From NCBI GenBank assembly GCA_016617785.1, contig JADILM010000009.1:310001-374000 (forward strand): 64,000 nucleotides of DNA. The letters are read 5' to 3'. Origin of the DNA: Sporobolomyces roseus (lineage: Eukaryota; Basidiomycota; Microbotryomycetes; Sporidiobolales; Sporidiobolaceae). The position numbers and the translations under genes were made by a program. Shown in pieces: positions 54,021 to 64,000 of this stretch (positions are counted from its first letter, which is position 1; every line of letters starts with the position of its first letter). The notes beneath the pieces are model-generated. The model ran no database searches and was not told the DNA's origin. It worked only from the letters and a program-made list of their open reading frames with translations.

Positions 54021-55011
54021 ATGAAGTTCACGACCCCCTTCTTAGCTCTCTGTGTACTTCCTACTGTTCTTGCACACTTCACTCTCGACTAGTGAGTCTT
54101 CTATTGTTCTCAAAATCTACGGTTTGGAGGAAAGGAGGACGATTCAAGCTGATCCTTTTTTCCTGCCCTCGTGTTTTTCTCCCAGTCCTCAAACTCGTGG
54201 ATTCGATGAGGATACCGAACCTCGTAAGCTGCCTTCCCTCTCTTCCCGCTCTCTCTTCTCTTCATCGCCCCGACTTACCGGCTTAGAACGTTCAATAGAG
54301 TTCTGTGGTGGATTCAATTCTTCCTCTTCAACCCGCACCCCCTTCCCGCTCAGCTCAGCCGGATCAATCTTGATCGATTCTCACCACCCGACTGCTCAAG
54401 TCGCCGTTTTGATCTCGTTCAATGAGGACCCTACGAGTATTGGACAGTTCACGAAATTGGACAATGGTACAGAGTACGGATTATTGATGGGATTCGAGGG
54501 GATCAGCGGCGAAGGAGAGGTATGTCTCAATCTGCTTCATTTTCACAGGAAGGTGAGAGGATGAATCTAGCTCAATCGAGAGGTGTTGCAGTTCTGCCTC
54601 GATGTCAACGTCGCTTCGCTCAACATTGGTGCCACCAACGGTACTCGCGCAACTATCCAGTGAGTTGGATTCCTTCTTTCTCGAATCAACAGATACAAAG
54701 AACTGAATTGTGATCAAACTTATCGCAGAGTTGAATTCAATGGAGGAGACGGCACACTCTTCCAATGTTCCGACGTCGTCCTCGTCTCTGACTACACGAC
54801 TCCCTCAAACGTCACTTCGGCTTGCCAACAAGCTTCGAAAGTTTCTTCCGCTTCTGGAAGTGCGTCGATGACTTCGACTGGATCCAGCGCTCCGGTCAGT
54901 CCTTCGAGTCAAGGGAGTGGAGGAACTTCAGTAGCTACTCAGGTCGGCGTAGGCTATGCCTCTGGGGCTGTGGGACTTGTCGGAGCCGTAGGAATGTTGT
55001 TCTTGAACTAG
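54021..55011 (+). CDS. BIM1/X325-type copper-binding GPI protein
   Basis: X325 proteins have an LPMO-like fold and bind copper with an N-terminal His; in Cryptococcus the relative Bim1 feeds copper to a Ctr transporter at the surface. Exons 54021-54091, 54186-54223, 54299-54519, 54592-54659 and 54729-55011 close to 226 residues. The signal peptide MKFTTPFLALCVLPTVLA leaves His19 as the mature N-terminus (HFTLDYPQTRGFDEDTEPQ). Family blocks are FCGGFNSSSSTRTPFPL, ILIDSHHPTAQVAVLISF, YGLLMGFEGISGEGE, FCLDVNVASLNIGATNGT and VEFNGGDGTLFQCSDVV. A Ser-rich stalk and hydrophobic end (GAVGLVGAVGMLFLN) indicate a GPI anchor. Conserved His and Asp ligands appear present. Confidence 0.88.
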
Positions 55012-55259
55012 GTGCAACTGATTGGGAGTAGATCGAAGTCATGATTTGTAGTGCAATATTGGACTTGCCCAGCGACACGTTGGAGCAGTATTCTCTTTCC
55101 GAAAGTGAGAGTGGTAGAGACTACTCCCAAACCGTAGAGCGAACGAGGAAAGAGGAAGAGAGGCAGAAAGGTAGAGAGAGAAAGATTGAATAGTATGTCA
55201 ACAACAAGAAGGATTACGAACGACAACTCTACTGTACATGAGATTGAGATCGTGCGACT

Positions 55260-56154
55260 CTACTCTGGTTTGAAGCTCGAGTAAACAGCTTTCGATTTAG
55301 CCTCGACGATTTCCGGAGTTGATTCTGCTAGTTGTCTCGTGGGTCGAGCTGTGAAGCCACATCCCCCAGTCACCTCAGCTCCCGACAAGATTCAGAGGAG
55401 CCATGGAGAAGAGTCACTCACCTGGTGATCCACTCCATTCGGTCAAACTAGGAATAATCGTTCCACTCCCGACGACACTCCCATCCAGAACTTTGCAATA
55501 GTCTTTCAATATCACCAGCGGACCCTAAACACCTCGAGCTACTTATCAGCTAGAGAAAAGATAAGGGAGGAAGAGAAGACAGGACGAACGATGATACAAT
55601 TCTTACCGATTTCTACTCCGGTACCTATTGATGCTGCTTCGACGATCGAGTTTGAACCGATTGAGACGTAATCACCTATCTTCATCGGATAATACGAGAA
55701 GACTCTACGAGTGACGCGAACAAGGAGCAGAGTCAGCAAAAGAGAACGAGACGAATTCGAACCTGAGCTGTATATCTTGCTCTATCCACCTCGCTTCTCA
55801 CCTCCGTTGCGCACCCTCATCGTTCATTGTTCACTCTGAGCGGTCTACTAGCATAGTGTGAGGTAGCACTGACCCTTTATAAGTTTTGTAACAAGGTCTC
55901 AAAACGGTTCCTTCACCGATAAAACAATATTTCCCCATCGCAATCACTACACTCGCACCTCCACCACTCGACCCCTCCGTCTTACTCCTCCTCAGATCAC
56001 CTCTCAATAAACAGTGAGGTGAGAGGATGGTTTTCCCAGTGAGGATAATGTTTTGAGAACCGCAGATTATCGATTGACGCGATACTATGTTGCCCGTTTC
56101 GGTTTGGATGTAAGATGAGGGTGGAGGTTTGGTGGAGGAGGAGGATTTCGACAT
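55260..56154 (-). CDS. DCTN5: dynactin subunit 5 (p25)
   Basis: p25 caps the pointed end of the dynactin filament and helps load cargo such as endosomes on dynein. Exons 56154-55874, 55704-55590, 55524-55422 and 55348-55260 close to 195 residues. The left-handed beta-helix hexapeptides are clear: ETGNIVSRQSIICGSQNIIL, GKTILSPHCLLRGDLRR, YCFIGEGTVLRPCYKTYKG, MKIGDYVSIGSNSIVEAASI and GVEIGKNCII, then DYCKVLDGSVVGSGTIIPS. An upstream in-frame start exists, but MSKSSSSTKPPPS fits the family better. It sits between the BIM1-like and Ctr genes and has no known copper role. Confidence 0.9.
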
Positions 56155-56407
56155 GAGCAAAAGGGAGGAAGAGAGGGGAAAAGAGGGGGGGAGCTGGAGG
56201 GAGCGAGAGAAAGAAGAGTCAGCGAGCGCGTTCAAGAGGAGCAAAGAATCTTTAACAGCGTGTTATAGGCTGTTTCGAGTTCTCCTCAGGTGGTCCCGTA
56301 CTCCCAGCAGCCTCAAATCTTTGATCGAAACCACCTCACTCAACCTTCTGACTTAGCAGCTCGGCCAAGACACCTAGCACTTCCTAACCACTTCTGATAT
56401 CTTCATA

Positions 56408-56733
56408 CTAGTATAAACAATCACCTGGTGCGTAAGTAGAAGTACTTACGGCTTGTTGTGAGAAGTGCGAGCGGCCGAAAGTCGAAGCGGGTTTGAAGTA
56501 CTGCTGGAGATTCGAGGGATCTAGCTGAGATTGCTGTTGAAGTGTTACTTCGTTGACACCGCAATTGTAGGCGCGATAAGTGATGATACGAGAAGCTGAG
56601 AGAATGGGAAAGAGAAAGAAAGTTCCGCAAGTTTCGCAAGACTAGTTTTACTTCCTTTCGTCTCCTCGAGGTCAATAGTACTCTTGATGAGAGACTCCAC
56701 GTAAGCGCTCTCCCGCTCCAGAAACTTGTTCAA
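56408..56733 (-). CDS. small unrecognised gene (start not found)
   Basis: Coding-like minus-strand sequence in at least two exons: NKFLERESAYVESLIKSTID and LEETKG, donor GTAAAA near 56664, then acceptor CTCTCAG near 56600 and SRIITYRAYNCGVNEVTLQQ, LDPSNLQQYFKPASTFGRSH, reaching a stop at 56410-56408. No in-frame ATG precedes the first exon, so a further 5' exon is expected toward 56770. The helical, hydrophilic make-up suits a small complex subunit, but no family is assigned. Confidence 0.4.
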
Positions 56734-56802
56734 TCTCGAACAAATAGAATATTACAATTTCGACGATTTCGTTTCTCCCACTTTCCCTCCCGTTTAGTTT
56801 CT

Positions 56803-57501
56803 CTACAGATCACCACTTCCATGATGTCCCTCCCCCGCTACTCTCCCCATCGCTATAAATCTCCCGACCCAAAGTTCCCCAACCATCAATCCCAACAGCA
56901 CGCTGATAAAGAAATAGGCAGAATAACTCATCACCGCCAACATCAACAGGTAAGCTACGAACGACTGTAGTCCAAACAGGAGGGAGCGAGGTAGATCGAT
57001 CGCGAGATGGAAAGGTGGAGTGAAAGGTTTCGTTCGGGGGGGAGAAGGAGAGGAAGGAAGAAATGGAAGACTCGAGGAAAGTGAAGGTGATTCAACTGAT
57101 TTGTCTTGTGTGATTCCGGGGGTTGGTGGAGCAGCAGTAGCAGGGGAAGAGTGGTATTGGGAGTGGAGGGACGCGGACCAGGCTACTTCTGCGCAGGCTT
57201 TCAAGGCGGACAAGAATCGAGATAGGATGGCGAGGAAGAATAAACCTATACAGGCTCCTGCTGTTGCAGCGGAAGTCGTCGGGGTCCAAGAAGAGAACCA
57301 GAGGTTCGAGGCACCGAGTCTGAACATTAGAGGGAGAGGAAGAGGGGTCAGTAATCGAGGGTTATTTGTTTCGTTTCAAAGTTACGAAACTCTTTTATTT
57401 CTTGCTTGGCTTGGGAGGGTTGGACACCCGGAAGAAGAGACTGACGTCGTTGTGAAGTAGGTTGACATCATCATTACACTCGTTGAATTGCTTTGTCCCA
57501 T
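56803..57501 (-). CDS. Ctr-family copper transporter
   Basis: High-affinity Cu(I) importer, a trimer with three membrane segments per chain. Exons 57501-57446 and 57319-56803 (GTCAGT to TTCAG) close to 190 residues. Exon 1 supplies MGQSNSTSVMMMSTYFTTT with a Met cluster; exon 2 continues LGASNLWFSSWTPTTSAATA and the first membrane segment GACIGLFFLAILSRFL. A Pro/Ser loop of about 80 residues follows. The second segment carries the copper-binding MxxxM (MLAVM), and the third the GxxxG packing motif (GLMVG in SVLLGLMVGELWVGRF). Length and motifs are normal. The gene is divergent from the metalloreductase. Confidence 0.87.
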
Positions 57502-57831
57502 ATCTGAATGTTTGAAAAACGGAAAGAGTTTAGCTGCAACTCGTTATTCGCGCAAGAAATCGACCAAGTGGAAGGGTGGACTCACTCATCGAGCTCATAT
57601 CATGGCTCTCACCTCCATGTCGAGGTATTAGATGAGCGAGTTGCTCCATTCTCGAGGTAGCCGAAAGAGTTCAGGACAAGGGCTGATTGAGAGGCGGGAA
57701 CTGCGAGGTGATGTTGAATCTCAGTCGAGTGGGTTATGTTAAGGCTGGATAAAGCTCTGAGGAAGGCAGGTCTTCTGATAGTGATATGTAGGAGATAGAA
57801 AGAGGTCCAAAAACGAAACGACCTCTTCTAG
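57502..57831. promoter_or_regulatory. divergent promoter, Ctr transporter / metalloreductase
   Basis: Lies between the Ctr ATG and the first open reductase sequence, so both promoters probably fall here. A candidate first exon for the reductase begins at ATG 57736. Motifs TTGCTCC (57641) and GAGCTCAT (57591) are present but not convincing as copper-response sites. Confidence 0.4.
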
Positions 57832-60743
57832 TTCGGTTCCCATCTTCTACACTTAGCCAAATCTCGTTCGGACTCCCTAAGATCATTTCAGATACTCTCA
57901 AAAATAACTGCAACCCGCGAAAGAATACCCGCAGGCTGCCCTCGCTCTTCCACCTCGACTCGGATAATCCCGCTTCGAGACTCGCTTCAAGAGATCTACG
58001 CTGACTCCGACAAGTCGTGCAAGGCATGTCAGTATGCTATGATGCATCAGGTATACCTGTGCCATGTTCAGGATGGACAGGTTCGTCAAATTCTCCCTGA
58101 ATTCCTCCTCTTCGCAGTCTCCCAAATTGACAGAGTTTCGCAACAGTCTACGACTCATACGTGACTGATCCACTTTTTCAACGTTACCTTACGGTTGCGT
58201 GGACATCGGTACTAGCGCTGTGTTTCGTTGGCACGATTCCAGCGATTCTAAGATTTGCGAGGAAATCAAAACTGCCGAGGAATTGGGAGGAATGGAGTGG
58301 TTTGTTCGGGGTGTATGATGATAGTAACGACAGGAGGAAAGGGTATCAAGCACTAAGAACTGAAGAGAAGGATTCATCACCCTCTCAAGTTCTCCGCAAT
58401 TTCCTTCCTCGAAACCTCTCGAAACCTTTCCTCTCCCTCTCAGCGCTCTTCTCCTCTTTCACACGTCGCCCACTCCCTTACACATCATTCTCCCTCTCTC
58501 ACGCACTCTTCCTCGCCCTGATCCCTGCCCTTCTCCTCGCAACTCTCCTCCCCCAATCCCGCCTAGTTGAAAACCCGAATCGATTCGGATTCCTCGCTCT
58601 AGCATGTCTCCCACCCCTCTTTCTCTTGAGTATGAAGAATGGACCGATTGGGTTAATGTTGGGGAAAAGTTGGTTGGCCGTTAATTTTCTGCATCGGTGG
58701 TTGGGCAGAGCTGTCTTGGGATTGGTGTTGTGTCATGCGATCATCTGGACTGCACAGGTGAGCTTCACGCTTTGTTCACATCGAGATGGAACGGAGAACT
58801 GAATTGCTGTCTCGCGAAAATCACCCTCAATCTCCTTTCTCTCGTTTTCCATCGCTACTTCATCTGTTCTATTCTTCCCATCAACCTCAATGTCTATCAT
58901 TGCTTTCCTCCTTTCATCTACTCTAGTGGTCGACGACATCCGAAGTATCGACCTTTCTCTCTGGATCAAAAGAGCGCCGAGGTATCGCGTCCCTCTCCTT
59001 CCTCATCCTCCTAACGCTCTCGTCCCTTCCTCCCTTTCGTCGATTCTCTTATCCACTCTTCTTCACTCTCCACTACGTCTCAATCCTAGGATTCCTAATC
59101 TTCCTGAACAAACATACGATCTACGCACGAGGTTGGGCAACTTATTCGATTGCTATTATTTATGCGATCGATATTGTCGGGAGGATGATGGGGATGAGAA
59201 TTAGGTGGGTTGAGGTGGAGAGCTTGGATGATGGAATGACGAGGGTCGGGATGAGGGGATTAAAGGGAGGCTGGAGAGGAGGGATGACGGTTGATGTTAG
59301 ATTATTCTTCTTGCCCCCTCTGGTAACAGAGAGGAGTGAGGATGAAAAAGGCAGTGTCAAGAGCTGGACTAGGAGTGTTTACCGAGCGGTCAAAGCTGCG
59401 GTGAGACCTTTCGAATCACATCCATTCTCAATCGCGACCGCTCCACCCTCTCGAAGTACCTCGACTCTACCTCCTCAAACTTTATCCAGTTCAAATCATG
59501 ATCAGGGCATCGAACTATACATCAAATCTTGCGGTCTCGGAACTTGGTCAAACGATTTATACCTATTCGCCAAGTCGTGGTCCTCCTCCTCTACTGCCCC
59601 TCTAGCCTCCGATAAACCCCGGCCTACAACAAAGCATGTTCTTGCCTTGCTCTCAGGTCCTTACCTTGGATCTGGCTTGCCGACGTTTGAGACGAAGGAG
59701 GTTCTCGAGGAGAAAGAGAATTTAATCTTGATTGCTGGAGGAAGTGGCATGAGTTTCGTCATCGGTGTGTTGGATGAAGTTATGGGGAGACGGGTTAGAA
59801 CTGGAAGAGGAGGTGATGTCAAGGTGGTTTGGGTCGTCAAGGAGGAAGGTAAGTCTCGCTTCTTACATGATTTCGAGGAGTCGCAAATTCCGATTTACTG
59901 ATATATCTCCTGTGCCGCCCTATCGTCTCCAGCTCATATCTCATGGTTCCTCCCTCGTCTCAATTCGGTCATCTCCTCCATTCCCGCTTCTTCTCCCATC
60001 TCAATCTCGCTCGAAATCCATGTAACCTATTCATCTTCCTCCTCCCCTTCTCATCACTCTTCCCTCCCACTTCCTCCTCAGACGTCACTGCATCTACTTC
60101 GACCGTCTCTCTCGCAACTGCTGAATTCTTCAATCGACAAGATTCTCTCGCCTTGCTCGTTTTGCTATCCGATTTGTAAATGTGGTGATCCAGAGAATCA
60201 ACGGGAAGGGGAAGGGATCTGTGGGAACTCGGAGAATGACTGTATCGGAAACGTCGAGAGTGGAGTTATCCTCGAGGCGGAGGAGGAGGAGGAGGTAAAG
60301 ACGAACGAGACAAAAGAAAAGGGAGAAGGAATCACTGGAGTTGCGGAACTCGATCAATCACCTTCCTGCTGTCAAAATCGAGCCTCTTCAACGTCGACCA
60401 CCACTTTGCAGAAGAAAGGAGGATGTTGTTCGAACAAATCACGAGGCAAATCATGTTGTTCTCCCTCTCGCTACCCACCTAATACTTCCTCCGTTGTACA
60501 AGAATCTCCTGTACCACTGCGCGTACGCAACAGAGGTGGAGGAATGCACGTGATTGTTTGCGGACCTGAAAGAATGACCGTACGTGTTTCTCAGTTCTTC
60601 CCATCGTAAGAACGAAAGTTACTGATCGCGAGGCGAGAGGGTTTCCATAGAGCGAGGTCAGGGATGTGGTAGCTGGTATACCTATCTCGAAGCAGGTGAG
60701 ATTGGGCGGAGTTGGGTTGCATGTTGAACAATTTAGTGTATAA
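57832..60743 (+). CDS. ferric/cupric reductase (Fre type) with Cys-rich insertion; 5' end unresolved
   Basis: Reduces extracellular Fe(III)/Cu(II) so that transporters such as Ctr can import the metal. Clear exons: 58134-58757, 58927-59848, 59933-60579 and 60651-60743. An upstream exon (SCKACQYAMMHQ, donor GTTCGT near 58081) precedes them; no ATG was settled. Two H-x13-H heme pairs are seen: HRWLGRAVLGLVLCH and HYVSILGFLIFLNKH. The FAD motif is HPFSIA, the NADP loop GGSGMSFVIGVLDE, and the end MHVIVCGPERMT plus LHVEQFSV. Between the NADP loop and the end lies an insertion of about 140 residues rich in Cys, including SPCSFCYPICKCG, SPSCCQN and GGCCSNKSRGKSCCSPS. Intron 58758-58926 (169 nt) is unusually long here. 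Confidence 0.85.
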
Positions 60744-61018
60744 TTTGTTGGAAGTAGATTTTTGAGGTTGTAAAGGGTTTCTGACCTAGAGCACTTTAGC
60801 CTCTCGCTGACTTCATGAGATGAAAAGACAGGGAGAGAGCTAGCGAGTGGTACGGTGTGTAATTTCGTTGATTACAAGTTGGATTCAGTTTCGAAGGAGA
60901 AGTTATGCTATCGGTAAGTGTTGCGAGTACTGCGAGTTTCTGATTTGGGGGGAGAGGGAAGAGGGAGTCCGAAGAAGGGTAGAGAGAAGGGAAGTGGAAC
61001 TAGAAAGTGTGAAGGGGT

Positions 61019-61837
61019 TTAGTCGTCTTGGTTCTGACTTGACGATTCGTGTTTCTCCCAATCCAAGTAAGATCCTTCGTAATTCCTCGCTCTGTGGATC
61101 AAGAACACGAACGAACATCAGCTCCAAACAAATCTGTGTAATGCCGTGTGAGACTCACAATTTGTATCCAGCCCTCTTTGCGAGATCGACCGCAGTGTTT
61201 CCTCGAACTCCAGCACGACAGTAAAAGATCATCGGTTGTTGTTTCGTAGGCTTGTGGAAACCGTGAACACGAGTGAAGTCACCTGTGATTTGGCTATGTG
61301 AGCTAGAGTACGAGGGGTAAGGGAGGGAGAAGAGAGCTAACCTTCGTCCATTGAGAGAGCTTTCTCGAAAGTCGACATGGGGAGATTGACTGATGAAGGA
61401 ATGTTGCCGAGTACAACTTCGGAAGGCTCACGTACGTCTGTTCATGGAAGGATGTAGGCGGATTAGCTGAAGACCCCTCACCAAATTCGAAAGATCCATC
61501 GCGACGAACCGATAAGGAGAATTTTCTGTGGATTCGAAAAGATCCTACATCAGTACAACGTCTGGAAGTAGCCAGATGCTTTTGAACTCACGTTATCAGG
61601 ACTCTGAGTAATCGGTTTCAATTCCTCATAAGTGACTTTCTGATTGTTCTTCCACCTAGGATCATCTGCTACGGGAGAATGCCTCCATTGTTGTGCCGAT
61701 ACAGAGAAGGGTCGAACAGCTGCAGGAGCGAGTCTGAGGAGGGAGGGAGAAGAGCAAGGGATCGAGTGGGGAAGAGATTGGGAGAAGAGAGAGCGGGTCG
61801 AATGACGAAGGGCAGGGAGGGCTCGAGTGAAGGACAT
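61019..61837 (-). CDS. rhodanese-domain protein, probably mitochondrial
   Basis: Thiosulfate:cyanide sulfurtransferase-like protein. Exons 61837-61592, 61525-61510 (only 16 nt), 61437-61342, 61282-61159 and 61091-61019 close to 184 residues. The N-terminus MSFTRALPALRHSTRSLFSQ is basic and amphipathic, a typical mitochondrial presequence. The single rhodanese domain reads KVTYEELKPI, KILLIDVREPSEVVLGNIPS, FTRVHGFHKP, the active-site loop IFYCRAGVRG with its catalytic Cys, and RNYEGSYLDWEKHE at the end. The 16-nt exon is needed to complete LLIDVRE. Upstream ORFs on this strand are not part of the protein. Confidence 0.85.
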
Positions 61838-63029
61838 GATCTGTAGAGGTGTTTCAGGTGGGCTAGTGAGCGGTAAGAAGGAAAGAGAACTGAGCAAATT
61901 CGTTCTCATCTTGACTAAACCCACGACTTCTGAGGACTCACTCTGGTGCTCTGTTGCTTTGTACGAGTCTTTAGCAGTCTCTCTGAACCTCCCGAGCGCT
62001 TTCGAAGATGCTCTCTGGCTTGTTACCGTCTCCTCCCGCTTCGTCATTTCGCTTTTTCCTTTCTTGAACGATTCTTCGCTCATGCAGCTATCTGATGACC
62101 TTGCCGCCAACGTCGGTGAATCAGAAGGTATGTGAAAAGCTCTCTCATGGCTCAGCGCTTCGCTCGCCGATGTTTCCGTCGTTCGTCGCGGTCTCTTAGG
62201 CTCAAACTTTTCGTCTCTATCGCTGGATGACTGCTTCGTGAAAGGGTCTCGCTCGAGCTCGTATTATCGGAGGACGTGGATATCTGAAGCTCGAAGTCTT
62301 TGCTCTTGGGCTACAGCGAAGGGGAACCTCAACGAGCCTTTTCGCTAACACAAATTTCGCTATTCTGACTCTTATCAGATCGCTCAGTGTCTCTCGCTTT
62401 GTTCAGAGATCCTCTTCTAGCTAATACTGTATTAAGCCCAAGGTCTGCGCTGCTCGCTTATCGATCAATGCATGCCGCTCTCCGTTGCGAATATTTTTCC
62501 TATCGCATCGCCAACGTCTGGGATCGTCATCCGCTCTCGCCCTGTTTCATTCTTGTCGACGACTGACTGTGATACATCTGCCACGACGACGTCGAAAATG
62601 ACCGTCGGCAAGTGTCGTTCCAAAGCCGCAGCGAGATTCTTTCACTCGAATTTCGCAAACGGCTTGACCCGCTTACTTGCTTCGATTTTCCCGATAGCGG
62701 GGTGATGTACATGTCAAACGGATTGAATTGCGGAGTGATACAGAGTCGATCTGAGTGAAGCGTGGCCGATCCATTCTTTTGCAAAGATTCTCGACTCCGT
62801 CACGACAAAATTCATTCGGACTCGTAAAGTGATCGCTCACCTCCACGTTCCGCACTCTCTCTTCTCTACAATACTACGAAGACGACAACGACGGAACGGC
62901 ATCAAAGAAAGTCGTCGAAAAATAGGATCGGTTCTCTCCTCGGAAACAACTCCAAAACTTGGTCAGCCTCCTTCTCAGCTCACCTCCCATTGCCGACTCT
63001 CTTCTCCCTTTGCGAGAGAGTGAGGGGGA
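61838..63029. other. 1.2-kb divergent intergenic region
   Basis: Separates the rhodanese and ankyrin genes. A plus-strand frame at 61827-62135 is antisense to the rhodanese leader and lacks support. The rest probably holds both promoters and a long 5' leader. Confidence 0.4.
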
Positions 63030-64000
63030 ATGTCCACCTCTTCAGCCCACTCTACCCATACCTCAAGGACCTCTCACTCTTTCGCTCAATCACTGGCTTC
63101 GTTGAGACACTCGAATTCAGCAGGAGGAGGATCGGGAAGTAGGCATCGATTGAAACCTGCTAGTTCAATCTCAAGGCAAGAGAATAGGTTAGGGATCACT
63201 ACGGATTATACAGATCTCAGTTTACATAGTGCTGCAGCGAAAGGGAATGTCGGTGAGTTTCTCTTTCAAAACAACTGCCTCTTTCTCATCAAGTAGCGAC
63301 GTGGGAGATCCCGGACATTTATAGAAGAGCTGGAAGGCAGTATGAGAGTGCTCGTAGGTGCGAGTTGAGTCGATTCTGAGGTGTAGAGACTTGGCGGAGC
63401 TTTCACCGAACGGGATGATGTCGGGGCATCGGAACCATCGCAGGACATCAGGCTATACATCAAGAGCTATCCAAGTACCGTCAGAACGTAGAACTGACGA
63501 AAGATTCAACTTCCGATGTCAATAGGTCTCGTTCAATACGCACTTTCCCATGGTCAACCCGTCAACTCGGTCCTGAATGGAGTGCTACCTTTACACGCTG
63601 CTGCAAGTTCAGGGAACGAGACGGTTGTGAGAATGCTGATAGAGGCGGGAGCGGACGTTAATTCTCCGAGGCTACCGAGAAGATACACGAACGAGAGAAG
63701 TAAAACTTCTGGATTGGCAGCGGGAACTCAAGGTGAGTAGCTCACGAGATTGCTGTCTCGATGATGTGCGATACTGAATACTGAGCTTACTTGTCACAGG
63801 CTCGACACCACTGCATTTCGCTGCTGCAAACGGTCACGTTTCCATCATCAAACTCCTCCTTTCGTATGGCGCAGATGCCAGAGTATCAGAGAAGTACGGG
63901 TTGACACCAGAAACGATCGCTCTACAACAAGGTCACATTGAAGCAGCAGACGTCCTCAAGACTTGGCAACCTCTGTCGTCGTCGCAAGGAGGATCCGACG
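63030..64000 (+). CDS. ankyrin-repeat protein (5' part)
   Basis: ATG 63030 opens MSTSSAHSTHTSRTSHSFAQ, a Ser-rich leader, then TDLSLHSAAAKGN begins the repeats. Exons 63030-63252, 63526-63732 and 63800 to the window edge keep phase. Repeat units read GLVQYALSHGQPVNSVLNGV, LPLHAAASSGNETVVRMLIE, AGADVNSPRLPRR, STPLHFAAANGHVSIIKLLL and GLTPETIALQQGHIEAADVL. The intron at 63253-63525 (273 nt) is much longer than the local norm. Ankyrin repeats mediate protein binding; the specific partner is unknown. The gene continues beyond the window. Confidence 0.82.

Noticed and set aside
1..64000. CRISPR arrays, tRNA or rRNA genes, transposases or LTR elements
   Set aside because: No regularly spaced repeats, cloverleaf-type sequences, or recombinase/reverse-transcriptase frames were seen by eye; a structured search with tRNAscan or RepeatMasker was not possible.

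Overview
The window is nuclear DNA of a basidiomycete fungus, most likely a yeast-like or dimorphic lineage. The evidence is dense genes with many short GT-AG introns (mostly 50-75 nt), long Ser/Thr/Pro-rich disordered segments, a BIM1/X325 copper protein, a Ctr transporter whose first exon carries a Met cluster, and Spc25, Dbf2/Sid2-type and UVRAG/Vps38 orthologues. The genus cannot be fixed from this sequence. Gene models were built by hand from reading frames and splice signals; where all exon phases close, boundaries are given.

Layout. 0-7 kb: the 3' end of an unknown gene, then three F-box genes on the minus strand and a relic of a fourth. 7.2-17.7 kb: conserved housekeeping genes: AMPK gamma (SNF4), UVRAG/VPS38, an unrecognised Gly-rich protein and an arrestin-like protein. 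18-44.5 kb: a large inverted duplication. Reading inward from both sides it holds an unknown acidic coiled-coil gene (copies A and B), a Bmt6-type rRNA methyltransferase, three F-box genes and the 3' end of a TBC Rab-GAP gene. The arms (about 20.08-28.31 and 34.20-42.41 kb) flank a single-copy spacer of about 5.9 kb with uracil phosphoribosyltransferase, a Ser-rich nuclear protein and the intact TBC gene. 45-48.8 kb: SPC25 and a DBF2-type kinase, divergently transcribed. 49.4-52.8 kb: two more F-box genes, one frameshifted. 54-60.7 kb: a probable copper-acquisition neighbourhood with an X325/BIM1-like GPI protein, a Ctr copper transporter and a ferric/cupric reductase with an unusual Cys-rich insertion; dynactin p25 and a small unknown gene lie among them. 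61-64 kb: a mitochondrial rhodanese and the start of an ankyrin-repeat gene.

Two things deserve most attention. First, the decaying inverted duplication: different members are broken in each arm, and its inner and outer ends disagree about which arm is the original. Second, the copper cluster. Eleven F-box genes or relics of genes in 52 kb mark this as a fast-evolving region set between conserved blocks.
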